A stretch of 64,000 bases of DNA. Origin: Comamonadaceae bacterium. Its GTDB lineage: Bacteria; Pseudomonadota; Gammaproteobacteria; Burkholderiales; Burkholderiaceae_C. How positions within the stretch are numbered: position 1 is the first letter of the stretch; each line of letters starts with the position of its first letter. The position numbers and the translations under genes are program-made. The stretch spans positions 1 through 64,000 of the forward strand of contig CANFWI010000001.1 in assembly GCA_947450675.1 (NCBI GenBank), written 5' to 3'. A model generated the notes under the pieces. It ran no database searches. It was not told the DNA's origin and was given only the letters and a program-made list of their open reading frames with translations. This document shows, piece by piece, positions 37,988 through 50,300 of the stretch.

Positions 37988-38845
37988 ATGAGCATTACGT
38001 ACAAAGACGCCGCCGGGATTGAAGGCATGCGGGTGGCCTGCAAATTGGCATCCGAGGTGCTGGATTACCTCACCCCTTTTGTCAAAGCGGGGGTGACCAC
38101 CAAAGAAATCGACAAACTCGCCAACGACTACATGGTCCATGTGCAGGGCACGATTTCCGCCACGCTGGGTTACCAGCCGGGCGGCTATCCGCCCTACCCC
38201 GCATCCCTGTGCACCTCGTTGAACCATGTGGTGTGCCACGGCATCCCCAACGACAAGCCTTTGAAAAAGGGCGACATCATGAACATCGATGTGACCGTGA
38301 TCACCAAAGACGGCTGGTTTGGCGACAACAGCCGGATGTACATGATTGGCGACGTCTCGATCGCTGCCAAACGCTTGTGCCACGTCACTTTTGAAGCCAT
38401 GTGGCAAGGCATCATGCGCGTCAAGCCCGGCATTCACTTGGGCGATATCGGCCACGCGATCCAGACTTTTTCAGAAAAGCAGGGCTTCACCGTGGTCCGT
38501 GAGTTTTGTGGCCACGGCATCGGCAAGCGCTTTCATGAAGATCCACAGGTCTTGCATTACGGCCGACCCGGCACGCTTGAAGTGCTCAAGCCGGGCATGA
38601 CCTTCACCATTGAACCGATGATCAATGCCGGCAAGCGTGACATCAAAGACGGTCCAGAAAAAGACGGCTGGACCATCGTGACGCGCGACCATTCCTTGTC
38701 GGCCCAATGGGAGCACACGATTCTGGTGACGGAAACAGGCTATGAGGTCTTGACGATGTCTGCCGGCAGCCCCGCCACCCCTGATTTTGTGGCGGCCTTT
38801 CATGCTGCTGAGAAATCTGTTGCTGGCGTTGCGGTCAACGCCTGA
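37988..38845 (+). CDS. map: Methionine aminopeptidase, type I
   Basis: Removes the N-terminal methionine from nascent proteins. The ATG at 37988 gives MSITYKDAAGIEGM and 285 residues; an in-frame start 21 codons upstream is rejected because homology begins at MSI. Metal ligands: D101 and D113 (NIDVTV, FGDNS), H176 (CGHGIGK), E209 (FTIEPM) and E242 (QWEHTI). The spacing between the two aspartates is one residue longer than in E. coli. In E. coli map is near rpsB; here it precedes glnD (27-bp gap). It is probably expressed from the leaderless-type promoter above. Confidence 0.96.
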   Translation: MSITYKDAAGIEGMRVACKLASEVLDYLTPFVKAGVTTKEIDKLANDYMVHVQGTISATLGYQPGGYPPYPASLCTSLNHVVCHGIPNDKPLKKGDIMNIDVTVITKDGWFGDNSRMYMIGDVSIAAKRLCHVTFEAMWQGIMRVKPGIHLGDIGHAIQTFSEKQGFTVVREFCGHGIGKRFHEDPQVLHYGRPGTLEVLKPGMTFTIEPMINAGKRDIKDGPEKDGWTIVTRDHSLSAQWEHTILVTETGYEVLTMSAGSPATPDFVAAFHAAEKSVAGVAVNA

Positions 38846-38872
38846 TCCGCTGTTTCTGTAAGGTCTCGCTCG

Positions 38873-41524
38873 ATGCAAACCCACACTTCTGCAGCCCCCA
38901 GTTTTGTGGCAGGCGCACTTGGCGACCTTGTGCAAGTTCGGGAGGAATACCGGAGCGGTAAATCTGCCTTGCTGGCCTCACTGGCCGGCAGCGGGGCCTC
39001 CAGCCGGGGTATCCGAACCTTGCTGCAAAAGTTGGGCCGCCACACCGACACAACGATTCAAGCCCTCTGGCTGCGCGCCGCTTTTCCGGCCGACTTCACC
39101 TTGGTCGGAGTCGGTGGTTATGGGCGCGGTGAGTTGTTTCCCCATTCAGACGTTGATGTTTTGCTACTTCTGCCGAACGACACCGCTTTAGACGCTCAAA
39201 CGTCAACCGGCGGCGAAAGCCTGAAAACCCGGATTGAGAACTTCATCGGCAGTTGCTGGGACAGCGGGCTCGAGATCGGCTCCAGCGTCCGCAGTTTGAG
39301 TGAATGCTTGGAAGAGTCCGCCAAAGACGTCACCGTGCAAACCTCGCTGTTGGAGGCGCGCTGGTTGGCGGGCTCCAAAGATAATTTCAGCCGCCTGCGT
39401 GCGCAGCTGGACGCCGCCATCGACCCGCAAGCTTTTTTTGTGGCTAAAACCTTAGAGTTGCGCCAGCGCCATAACAAGTTTGAAGACACGCCTTACGCCT
39501 TAGAGCCGAACTGCAAAGAATCCCCCGGCGGTCTGCGCGACCTGCAGGTTGTGCTGTGGGTCGCCAGGGCTGCGGGCTTGGGCAAGTCGTGGGACGACTT
39601 GGCGCGCAATGGCTTGGCCACCGCCTTCGAGGTTCGCCAAATCAAAAGCAATGAAGCACTGCTCAGCTTGATCCGGGCGCGCTTGCATGTGCTGTCGGGG
39701 CGGCGTGAAGACCGGCTGGTGTTTGACCTGCAAACCACGGTTGCCGAGTCCTTTGGCTATGTGAGCCAAGCGCCCGATGGCAGCCGGCTGCCGCGCCGGG
39801 CCAGCGAATCCCTGATGCGCCGCTACTACTGGGCCGCCAAAGCCGTGACGCAGCTGAACCAAATTTTGCTGCTCAACATTGAAGAACGGCTGAACCCGAA
39901 CCCACAGTCACTGCGGCCACTCAATGAGCGGTTTTTTGAAAAAGCCGGTCGGATTGAAGTCGCTAGCGACGATTTGTATGTTCGCGAACCGCATGCGATC
40001 TTAGAAACTTTTTTGATTTTCCAAACAACGCCGGGTGTCAACGGTCTGTCGGCCCGAACCCTGCGCGCGCTGTACAACGCCCGCAGCGTGATGAATGCGC
40101 AGTTCCGTCGTGACCCTGTTAATCGGGACACCTTCCGTCAGATATTGCAACAAGACGAAGGCATCACGCACGCCATGCGGCTGATGAACCAGACCTCGGT
40201 GTTGGGTCGTTATTTGTGGGTCTTCCGGCAGATCGTCGGGCAAATGCAGCACGACCTCTTTCATGTCTACACGGTTGACCAACACATTTTGATGGTGCTT
40301 CGTAATGTCCGGCGTTTTTTCATGGCCGAGCATTCGCATGAATACCCGCTGTGCTCGCAGCTCGCGGCGGGCTGGGATCGGCCGTGGATTTTGTACACGG
40401 CGGCGCTGTTTCATGACATTGCCAAAGGCCGCGGCGGCGACCACTCTGAATTAGGCTGCAAAGACGTGCGCACTTTCTGCCGTCAACACGGCATCGCGAC
40501 TGAAGACGCACAACTCATCGAGTTTCTGGTCGGCGAGCATCTGAGCATGAGCCGCATCGCGCAGAAAGAAGACCTGAGCAACCCGGAGGTGATCGCCGCC
40601 TTTGCCAAACGTGTTGGCAACGAGCGCTACCTGACGGCTTTGTACCTGCTGACCGTGGCAGATATTCGCGGCACCAGCCCGAAAGTCTGGAACGCTTGGA
40701 AAGGCAAGCTCCTCGAAGACCTGTACCGCTATACCTTGCGCGTGCTTGGTGGCCACGCTCCTGATCCGCGTGCAGAAGTCGAATCACGCAAGCGCGAAGC
40801 CTTGACCATGTTGGCGCTGTATGCCGAACCTTTTGAGTCGCACAAAACGCTCTGGGCAACACTCGATGTCAGCTATTTCATGCGCCACGAAGCGGCCGAC
40901 ATTGCCTGGCATGCACGCCAGTTGTCACGCCACGTCGGCGCCGGCAAGTCGGTTGTGCGGGGCCGGCGTTCCTCTGCCGGCGAAGGCCTGCAGGTACTGG
41001 TTTACACACCCGACGCACCGGATTTATTTGCGCGCATCTGCGGCTACTTTGAAGAAGCCGGTCTGAGCATTCTGGATGCCAAAATTCACACCGCAAACAA
41101 CGGTTATGCCTTGGACACGTTTCAGGTCACCAGCCCGATCTTGAATGAGCATTACCGCGAAATGGTGGCCATGATCGAAACGGAATTGGTGCGCGCCATT
41201 GAAGCCGTCAGCCCGTTGTTGCCGGCGGGCAAAGGGCGTGTGTCACGGCGCGTCAAAAGCTTTCCTATCGCGCCGCGTGTGGACTTACGGCCTGACGAAA
41301 AAGGCCTGCGTTGGCTGCTCACCGTCTCCGCCAGTGACCGGGTCGGCCTGCTCTACTCTATTGCTCGCGTGCTGTCCCATCACCGCATCAACTTGCAACT
41401 CGCTAAGATCACAACGCTTGGCGAGCGCGTTGAAGATACCTTCTTGATTGAAGGACCTGAGCTGCAGCAGAACCGGGCGCAGATTGCGATTGAGACTGAG
41501 TTGCTTGAGGCTTTGAACGCCTGA
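38873..41524 (+). CDS. glnD: Bifunctional [protein-PII] uridylyltransferase / uridylyl-removing enzyme
   Basis: Glutamine sensor that uridylylates or deuridylylates PII proteins and so sets nitrogen control. 883 residues, the usual length. The nucleotidyltransferase motif is [16 protein letters not shown] with D93 and D95. The HD hydrolase motif [13 protein letters not shown] has H514 and D515. Two C-terminal ACT domains (about 703-790 and 810-883) bind glutamine. A TAAGG ribosome site lies upstream of the ATG. Co-directional with map. Confidence 0.97.
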   Translation: MQTHTSAAPSFVAGALGDLVQVREEYRSGKSALLASLAGSGASSRGIRTLLQKLGRHTDTTIQALWLRAAFPADFTLVGVGGYGRGELFPHSDVDVLLLLPNDTALDAQTSTGGESLKTRIENFIGSCWDSGLEIGSSVRSLSECLEESAKDVTVQTSLLEARWLAGSKDNFSRLRAQLDAAIDPQAFFVAKTLELRQRHNKFEDTPYALEPNCKESPGGLRDLQVVLWVARAAGLGKSWDDLARNGLATAFEVRQIKSNEALLSLIRARLHVLSGRREDRLVFDLQTTVAESFGYVSQAPDGSRLPRRASESLMRRYYWAAKAVTQLNQILLLNIEERLNPNPQSLRPLNERFFEKAGRIEVASDDLYVREPHAILETFLIFQTTPGVNGLSARTLRALYNARSVMNAQFRRDPVNRDTFRQILQQDEGITHAMRLMNQTSVLGRYLWVFRQIVGQMQHDLFHVYTVDQHILMVLRNVRRFFMAEHSHEYPLCSQLAAGWDRPWILYTAALFHDIAKGRGGDHSELGCKDVRTFCRQHGIATEDAQLIEFLVGEHLSMSRIAQKEDLSNPEVIAAFAKRVGNERYLTALYLLTVADIRGTSPKVWNAWKGKLLEDLYRYTLRVLGGHAPDPRAEVESRKREALTMLALYAEPFESHKTLWATLDVSYFMRHEAADIAWHARQLSRHVGAGKSVVRGRRSSAGEGLQVLVYTPDAPDLFARICGYFEEAGLSILDAKIHTANNGYALDTFQVTSPILNEHYREMVAMIETELVRAIEAVSPLLPAGKGRVSRRVKSFPIAPRVDLRPDEKGLRWLLTVSASDRVGLLYSIARVLSHHRINLQLAKITTLGERVEDTFLIEGPELQQNRAQIAIETELLEALNA

Positions 41525-41537
41525 AGCGACAACGCCA

Positions 41538-42833
41538 TCAGATTAAATTAATCTGCTTGGCGGCCAGCGACAACTCCGCCCTGAAATCTGGGTGTGCAAT
41601 GGCAATCAACTCTGCAGCCCGTTGCTTGGCTGATTTACCACGCAGCTGCGCCACACCAAACTCTGACACCACATAGTTGATGTCGTTCTTGCTGGTGCTG
41701 ACATGTGTGCCCGGCGACAACACAGGCACGATGCGGCTGATGCTGTCGTCTTTGGCAGTTGATGGCAAGACGATGAAGGACTTGCCGCCCCGCGAACGGT
41801 TGGCGGCTCGAACAAAATCCGATTGACCGCCGGTGCCGGAATAAGGCAAATGCCCCAGACTTTCAGAACCGCATTGGCCCAGCAGATCGATCTGCAAGGT
41901 CGCATTGATGGTGACCAGGTTGTCGTTTTGTGCGGCCAGATAAGGGTCGTTGGTGAAGTCGACTGGGTGCATTTCCAAGCCGGGGTTGCGGTCCATGTAG
42001 CGGTACAGCTTTTGCGATCCCAACGCAAAAGTAGCGATGGTTTTGCCCGGCAGGTAATTCTTTTTTCGATTCGTCACCGCGCCACTTTCGATCAGCGTCA
42101 AGATGCCGTCGCCGATCATTTCAGTGTGAATGCCTAGGTCATGCTTGGACGTCAACTGCATCACCACAGCGTCTGGAATGCCACCGTACCCAATTTGCAA
42201 GGTCGAGCCATCGTCGATCATGTCAGCGACATATTTGCCGATAGCCTCTTGCACCGGACCGATCTTCGGCAAGCCGACTTCAGTGATCGCCTCTTGGCTT
42301 TCGACCAAAGCTGTCACCTGCGAGATGTGCACATGGCAATTGCCCAGCGCGTAAGGCACGTTGGGGTTGACTTCCAGCACCACAGCACGCGCCTTCTTGA
42401 TAGCCGCCATGGTGTAGTCGGCCCCCAGACTGATTGAAAAATAACCATGGCGGTCCATCGGCGAGGCCATCGCCATGACCACATCTGCGGCCATCTGGCC
42501 GCGGTCAATCAAGCTCGGCATTTCCGAAAAATAGCTGGGGATGAAGTCCGTCCATCCAGCAATACCGCCGGCACGCGAAGCAGCGCCAAAGAAAAAGGCC
42601 ACATGCCGGACATGCTCGGTCGTTTCAGGATCGAAATAGCCGTACTTGCGCACCGCCAAAATCTGGCCGACTTTGATGTCGCGAAAGCGTCGACGCTGCT
42701 CTGAGAGTTCCGTCAACAAGCTAGGCGGTTCGCCGACGCCCGTCGGCACGATGATGAAATCGCCATCTTGGAGATGCGCTAGTGCATCGGCGGAACTGCA
42801 GCATTTGCTTTTGTATAAATCTTGGACTGACAT
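41538..42833 (-). CDS. Acetyl-CoA hydrolase/transferase family protein
   Basis: A 431-residue CoA-transferase family I protein of the acetyl-CoA hydrolase/succinyl-CoA:acetate transferase group. The ATG at 42833 (MSVQDLYKSK) lies 7 bp past the def stop; an in-frame start 9 codons upstream overlaps def and is not needed. Visible blocks: DGSTLQIGYGGIPDAV, GIHTEMIGDG, ALGSQKLYRYMDRNP and the C-terminal GVAQLRGKSAKQRA typical of the family. It exchanges CoA between carboxylates or hydrolyses acetyl-CoA; direction is unknown. Fourth gene of the mntA-hepT-def run and convergent with glnD. Confidence 0.92.
   Translation of the reverse strand: MSVQDLYKSKCCSSADALAHLQDGDFIIVPTGVGEPPSLLTELSEQRRRFRDIKVGQILAVRKYGYFDPETTEHVRHVAFFFGAASRAGGIAGWTDFIPSYFSEMPSLIDRGQMAADVVMAMASPMDRHGYFSISLGADYTMAAIKKARAVVLEVNPNVPYALGNCHVHISQVTALVESQEAITEVGLPKIGPVQEAIGKYVADMIDDGSTLQIGYGGIPDAVVMQLTSKHDLGIHTEMIGDGILTLIESGAVTNRKKNYLPGKTIATFALGSQKLYRYMDRNPGLEMHPVDFTNDPYLAAQNDNLVTINATLQIDLLGQCGSESLGHLPYSGTGGQSDFVRAANRSRGGKSFIVLPSTAKDDSISRIVPVLSPGTHVSTSKNDINYVVSEFGVAQLRGKSAKQRAAELIAIAHPDFRAELSLAAKQINLI
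41539..41555. terminator. Palindrome at the glnD / acetyl-CoA hydrolase junction
   Basis: CAGATTAA-A-TTAATCTG is a perfect palindrome overlapping the stop of the minus-strand gene, 15 bp after the glnD stop. It could fold as a 6-bp stem with a 5-nt loop in either transcript. No T tract follows. Confidence 0.3.
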
Positions 42834-42840
42834 GGTGACC

Positions 42841-43380
42841 TCAATCGTCTTGCCCGGCATCCAGCCCGGGAAACAACACCTCGGTGTAGCCGAACTGGCT
42901 GAAATCTTTCACCCGCATCGGGTACAGCTTGCCGATCAAGTGATCACATTCATGTTGCACCACGCGCGCATGAAAGCCGTCGACAGTGCGGTCGATCGCA
43001 TCGCCATACAGATCAAAGCCGGTGTAGCGAATCTTTGAAAAGCGCGGCACCACACCGCGCAAACCGGGCACGGACAAACAACCTTCCCAGCCGTTTTCTT
43101 CTTCATCACCGATCGGCGTGATGACCGGATTCAGCAGCACGGTGCGTGGAATCAGCGGTGCGTCTGGGTAGCGGGGATTGATCTCATCCGTGCCAAAAAT
43201 AACCAGTTGCAAGTCAACACCAATTTGAGGTGCTGCCAAGCCCGCACCATCGGCTGCGGCCATGGTGTCAAACATGTCGGCCACCAGCAAATGCAATTCG
43301 TCGGTGTCGAACTCTGTGACCGCCTGCGCGACGCGCAACAGGCGCGCATCGCCCATTTTGAGAATTTTACGAACGGTCAT
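42841..43380 (-). CDS. def: Peptide deformylase
   Basis: Removes the formyl group from N-terminal fMet. 179 residues from the ATG at 43380; all three motifs are intact: GAGLAAPQ (45-52), EGCLS (99-103, C101) and HECDH (143-147). An N-terminal extension of 13 codons inside hepT is rejected. The start overlaps the hepT stop as ATGA, so translation is probably coupled to the toxin gene. No fmt gene is adjacent, whereas the main bacterial def gene is usually followed by fmt; a second def elsewhere is likely but cannot be seen here. Confidence 0.95.
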   Translation of the reverse strand: MTVRKILKMGDARLLRVAQAVTEFDTDELHLLVADMFDTMAAADGAGLAAPQIGVDLQLVIFGTDEINPRYPDAPLIPRTVLLNPVITPIGDEEENGWEGCLSVPGLRGVVPRFSKIRYTGFDLYGDAIDRTVDGFHARVVQHECDHLIGKLYPMRVKDFSQFGYTEVLFPGLDAGQDD

Positions 43381-43736
43381 GTCGATAACGTAGTTTTCAA
43401 TTGATTGAGTGCAGACCAAAGCGCTGGTACATCGGTTTTAACAATACTCCACAGTGTGTCGTTGTCGATGCCCAGATACCCGTGAATGAGTTGGTTGCGT
43501 GTCGCGATGATCATCCTCCAAGGAATGGATGGTGAAGCTAAGCGGACTGCCTCTGGAATATGTATCGCGGCTTCACCAATCAATTCGATATTACGAATAG
43601 TGGCATCAAAACGCATCTCGTCACCGACAAAAGTAAGCTGGTCAAGTCCACGGGTAAAAAGGTCGACCTTCTCGCAAAACCTGATCATGTCCTCGAGATA
43701 AAAGTACCACTCCCGATCAGGCGTGGCCTCAGACAT
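43377..43736 (-). CDS. hepT: HepT-like ribonuclease toxin (DUF86)
   Basis: Toxin half of a MntA-HepT type VII toxin-antitoxin pair. The 119-residue all-helical HEPN protein carries the RX4HXY RNase motif with R80, H85 and Y87 ([12 protein letters not shown]). In characterised pairs MntA adds AMP units to the tyrosine of this motif and neutralises the RNase. The start overlaps mntA by 8 bp and the stop overlaps the def start (ATGA). Three 60-base lines counted inside it (43441-43620) give 87 G+C of 180 (48%), against 38 of 60 (63%) for a ligA line, which suggests acquisition. Confidence 0.92.
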   Translation of the reverse strand: MSEATPDREWYFYLEDMIRFCEKVDLFTRGLDQLTFVGDEMRFDATIRNIELIGEAAIHIPEAVRLASPSIPWRMIIATRNQLIHGYLGIDNDTLWSIVKTDVPALWSALNQLKTTLST

Positions 43737-44019
43737 GCACGGCTTCCCGCTCGATAAAAGGCCGGAGTTCCGCCCTAAGAGCCTTATCGGTCACCAAATC
43801 CACAGGGCGACCCAACAAGTCTTCGAGATAGAACTGGACACCGAAATAGCGCGCCGAGGTAGCCGGGCCGTCAAAACCGACGAGTACGTCCACATCACTT
43901 GTTGCCGTTGCACTGTCGCGCGCCGTGGAACCGAACAAGGCCAGCTTGACCACGCCGAACTGGCGGGCAAGGTAGGGCTTGTGCTCACCCAGAAGCTGGA
44001 GTGTTGTTCGGCAGTTCAT
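43729..44019 (-). CDS. mntA: MntA-like minimal nucleotidyltransferase antitoxin
   Basis: Antitoxin that AMPylates the partner HepT. 96 residues. The nucleotidyltransferase motif GSX10DXD is intact: G30-S31, D42 and D44, with a third acidic residue D74 in RPVDLV. It precedes and overlaps hepT by 8 bp, the usual order of this family. It starts an operon running through hepT, def and a CoA-transferase gene. No strong Shine-Dalgarno sequence is seen before the ATG. The 163-bp gap to ligA holds no supported gene. Confidence 0.92.
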   Translation of the reverse strand: MNCRTTLQLLGEHKPYLARQFGVVKLALFGSTARDSATATSDVDVLVGFDGPATSARYFGVQFYLEDLLGRPVDLVTDKALRAELRPFIEREAVHV

Positions 44020-44163
44020 GTTGACAGTTTAATGGCCTCGTCCAGCAGGGCGCTCCTCAGTCAAAAATTCCCAAAAATTAAATGCTGCGTGTCCAAGAGA
44101 TGTTGTGTATCGGAGGTCAGCTGCGAAGCCCTTCTCGGCGTAGAGATAAGCAGCACATCATCT

Positions 44164-44182
44164 GATGCCAGACCGATTGGCA

Positions 44183-44184
<2 letters not shown>
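44164..44184. repeat. Inverted repeat at the ligA stop codon
   Basis: GATGCCA (44164-44170) and TGGCATC (44178-44184) are perfect complements with a 7-nt loop and overlap the ligA stop codon. On the minus strand the stem would form at the 3' end of the ligA message. No T tract follows, so an intrinsic terminator is not proven. Confidence 0.35.
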
Positions 44185-46288
<2,104 letters not shown>

Positions 46289-47341
46289 TCAAGAAAAAAG
46301 ACGCCTGCCCAGCAGCGAGCCAGCAGACAGTTCGCGCGCATCCAGCGTGTCATAAAGCTTCTCGAGATCCGAGTTGATGATCTCCATGGCTTCTGGTCGG
46401 ATGCGACTGCCGTTGTCATCCATGATGACGCCGTCCATGGCTGTCGCCAAAGCCAAGGCCGCCTCGCACATGCGGGCAAACGGCTGCTCTTGGCGGCTGA
46501 CTTGCGGCACATCCAGCGCCAGTGTGACTTCGCGCAAGGCCGTCTGCTCCGGGTCTTCCGCCATGGCGGCCTGACTGTCAAAAGACAAGCCCAAAATAGG
46601 CGCCTGCCCCTGCACACCCGGCAACACCATGCGGCCAGGAATGGCACCCGCCACAAAGCCCAGACGCGCGGCATTTTGCTGCACGTAGCCGGGACTCCAA
46701 GCAATGCTGGCGGCGCGCAGCGTGAAGCTCAATTGCGCGTCATGGTCGCTGGCAAACTGATCGAGTTCTCGAGCACGTGCCACCTCGTCATGCATCTCCG
46801 GAAACTCAGGCTCGCCCAACACAGCGTCGGCAAACGCTTGCGCCTTCATCACAAATTCGGAGTATTCAATTTGGTTCAGTGCACCGGTGCGGTTGGCCAG
46901 TTGCACGCCTGCCTGAAAAGCGCTGTAGCGCTGACCTGCCGTGGGCGCTTCCCACTCACCGGTGTCAATGCTCAGCCCCTCGACGGCGAAGGGCTTGCTG
47001 CCAGCCCGACGAGTCGCCGGCATGGCCGCCAACGCCGCTTCGCCGGACACCTGCGAGTCCACCGTGATGGGCGCAATCACGTCAATCAAGGCGTCGAGTC
47101 CGACTTTTTTCTCGAGGGAAGTGAGGGTGGTCAGCGCTTCAAGGCTGTTGTCGAAGGACGGTTCTTGGCGTTCAAGCGAGCCACCGCTGGCCGCCGATTC
47201 ATCCGCGTGACCGACCGCCACATTGGCGTCATGGCTGGCTTGCTTAGGCAGGTTTTTACGCGACGTCCAGACGCCGTGAACCAGCACGATGAGCAACAAC
47301 AACGCACCGGTGACGGCCAAACTGATTTGAAGTGTGCTCAT
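46289..47341 (-). CDS. zipA: Cell division protein ZipA-like
   Basis: Membrane anchor for FtsZ at the division site. 350 residues: a single N-terminal transmembrane helix (about 5-26), a charged, low-complexity linker and a C-terminal ZipA FtsZ-binding domain (about 205-345, with ARELDQFASDHDAQLSF and the C-terminal EIINSDLEKLYDTLDARE). Sequence similarity to E. coli ZipA is weak in this group, but the position between smc and ligA supports the call. The ATG overlaps the smc stop (ATGA). Confidence 0.85.
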   Translation of the reverse strand: MSTLQISLAVTGALLLLIVLVHGVWTSRKNLPKQASHDANVAVGHADESAASGGSLERQEPSFDNSLEALTTLTSLEKKVGLDALIDVIAPITVDSQVSGEAALAAMPATRRAGSKPFAVEGLSIDTGEWEAPTAGQRYSAFQAGVQLANRTGALNQIEYSEFVMKAQAFADAVLGEPEFPEMHDEVARARELDQFASDHDAQLSFTLRAASIAWSPGYVQQNAARLGFVAGAIPGRMVLPGVQGQAPILGLSFDSQAAMAEDPEQTALREVTLALDVPQVSRQEQPFARMCEAALALATAMDGVIMDDNGSRIRPEAMEIINSDLEKLYDTLDARELSAGSLLGRRLFS

Positions 47342-50300
47342 GCGGTCAGTGTTTCTGAAAAGCCCAAAGCCGCTTCCATGTCGACGGCGACGATGCGCGA
47401 CACGCCCTGCTCTTGCATGGTCACGCCAATCAATTGCTCAGCCATTTCCATGGCGATCTTGTTGTGGCTGATGAACAGGAACTGGGTCGACTTGCTCATG
47501 CTGGCGACCAGCTTGGCATAACGCTCAGTGTTGGCGTCGTCGAGCGGTGCGTCGACCTCGTCGAGCAAGCAAAACGGGGCTGGGTTGAGTTGAAAAATAG
47601 CGAAGACGAGGGCAATCGCCGTCAGGGCTTTTTCACCGCCGGACAGCAAGTGAATGGTTTGATTTTTCTTGCCCGGTGGTTGCGCCATGACCTGCACACC
47701 GGCGTCCAAAATTTCCTCACCGGTCATGACCAGCCGCGCATTGCCGCCGCCAAACAGCTCGGGGAACATCTTGCCAAAGTGGCCGTTCACCACCTCAAAG
47801 GTGCTGGACAACAGCTCACGCGTTTCAACGTCGATCTTCTTGATGGCATCTTCCAGCGTCGTCATGGCCTCGGTCAAGTCGGCCATTTGCGAGTCTAAAA
47901 ATCCCTTGCGTTCACGGGCTGCGCTGAGTTCATCCAGCGCGGCCAGATTGACCGCACCGAGCGATTGAATTTCACGGTTGATGCGATCGATCTCGCCCTG
48001 CAATCCGGTCAGCCGCACGTTGCCGGTTTCAATCGACAGCTGCACGGCAGCCAAGTCAGCTTGGGCATCGGTCAGCAGTTGCGCGTACTGCTCGAAGCCC
48101 AGACGCGCCGCCTGTTCTTTGAGTTGGAATTCAGTGATGCGCTGGCGCAGCGGATCCAGCTCGCGCTCTAGCTGCAATCGGCGTTCGTCGCTGGCACGCA
48201 GCTTGGCGCTGAGGTCGTCGTACTGGCTGCGCTTGGCACCGAGGTCGGCTTCACGTTCCAACTTAACGCTCAAGGCGTTTTGCAAACCGGCTTGTGCAGC
48301 GGCATCGGTCAAGCGCGAGAGTTCTTCTTTCGCGCGTTGCTCTTCGTCGGCCAAAGAAGCCGCTTGCTGCGCTGCGATCTGAATCGAGCGAGCCAATTCG
48401 TCCCGCCGCGACGCCAAGCTGCGCAAGGCGAATTGCGCTTCTTGCGCTTGCCGCTCCAGCGTGCGTTGTTGTTCGCGTGACTCATTGAGCTTGCGCTCGG
48501 CCTCGATCACGCGATCGTCCAGTTGGGCGTGGCGTTCTTGGCTGTCAGCCAGCTGCATGTCGAGCTCTTCAAAGCGCCCTTCGGCGGTCACCCGACGCTC
48601 TTGCAGCTCGTCCATCTGCGCGTCAATTTCTTGCAGGTCACCCTGAATTTGTTCGCTGCGGGCACGGGTTTGCTCAGCCAGCTGCGTCAAGCGCAGCACT
48701 TCTACTTGCAGGCCATGCGTGCGGCTCTGGCCTTCAGCAGCATCACGGCGGGCCGCGACCAAACGTTGGGCTGCGTCGGCATAAACCGCTTCCGCGCGCT
48801 GCAGCGCACTGCGGGCTTCATCGCCAATCAGCGCTTGTGCGCGCAACTGCTTCTCTAAGTTGTCAATCTCTTGGGCGCGCGCCAACAGACCGGCTTGCTC
48901 AGAGTCTTGGGCATAAAAACTCACGCTGTGCTGCGTGACGGCGTGGCCGCCCTGCACGTAAATAACCTCGCCCGCTTGCAGCTTGCTGCGAGCACTCAGC
49001 GCCTCGTCCAGACTGCCGGCGGTGTAGCAGCCTTGCAACCAATCAGCCAACAAAGCGCTTTGACCTGCGTCCGACAGCCGCAGAAAATCAGCCAGCGGCC
49101 GCAAACCAGCGCTGCCAGCACGGACGGCCGCACCAGCCATCGGCACGGCGTAGAACGACAGTTTGGCCGGTGGTGCATCGCGGCCATCGGTGCCGGCAAA
49201 GCCGCGCACCATGTCGAGACGGCTGACTTCCAGCGCACCAAGGCGTTCGCGCAGCGCGGCTTCGAGCGCGTTTTCCCAACCTTGTTCCACGTTGATACGG
49301 CTCCACAAAGCCTGCAAAGAATCCAGTCCGTGCTTGGCCAGCCACGGCTTGAGCTTGCCGTCGGTTTTGACTTTTTCTTGCAGCGCTTTGAGCGCTTCCA
49401 TGCGCGCTGACAGGTCTGCTTGGCGGGCTGACTCGCGGTTCACCGCTTGCTGCTTGTCGCGCCGGTCTTGGTCGAGTTGCGGTACGCTCTCCGTAAGATC
49501 ATGCAGCACCGCCTCGACCATGTCCCGGCTCTCTTGCGCGGTTTTGAACTGTTCGGTCAGGTTGACCAAGCGGGCTTCGTCGGGCGCATTCAGCGCATTG
49601 CGGTCAGCCTGCAAACGTTCGCGCCGGGTGCCGAAAGCGCGGTTTTGTTCTTCAATGTTGCGCTGGTCGGCGGCCAAGACTTGGATTTGCTGCTGTACCT
49701 GCGCCACGCTGCTACGCTGCTGGTTGGCTTGGTTTTGCGCACTGCGCAAAGCCTCTTCAAGCGCCGGCAATTGACCGACACGGTCTTCGGTTTGGGCCGC
49801 CAACAACTCGGCTTTTTCTTCCGCGTCAACGGCTTGCCCGGCCAGACTTTCAGTTTCCACTGCCGCGTCTTCTTGGCGCGTCGCCCATTGGGCGGTTTGT
49901 TCTTTCAGCTGGGCCAAGCGCTGTTCGACACGCAAGCGTCCATCGACGACAAAACGGATTTCCGCTTCGAGGCGGCCGACCTCGGCGCTGGCTTCGTACA
50001 GCTTGCCTTGGGCCTGATTGACTTGGTCGCCAGCGCTGTAATGCGCCTGACGAACGGTTTCCAGATCCGCTTCAATGTGGCGCAAATCGGCCACCCGGCT
50101 TTCCAGATCGTTGACGGCTTTTTCAGAGTCGGCCTTGACCTTGGACTGGTCGGCCTCGCTCTCGGTGCGCTTCATGAACCACAGCTGATGCTGCTTGAGT
50201 GAGCCGACGGCCTGCAGCGTGTTGTAGCGCATGGCCACTTCGGCCTGCTTTTCGAGCTTCTCGAGGTTGGCGTTCAACTCGCGCAAGATGTCATCGACGC

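Noticed and set aside
43737-44182. Broader mobile island or defence cluster around mntA-hepT
   Set aside because: No integrase, transposase, direct repeats or other defence genes are seen; the pair is flanked by core genes.
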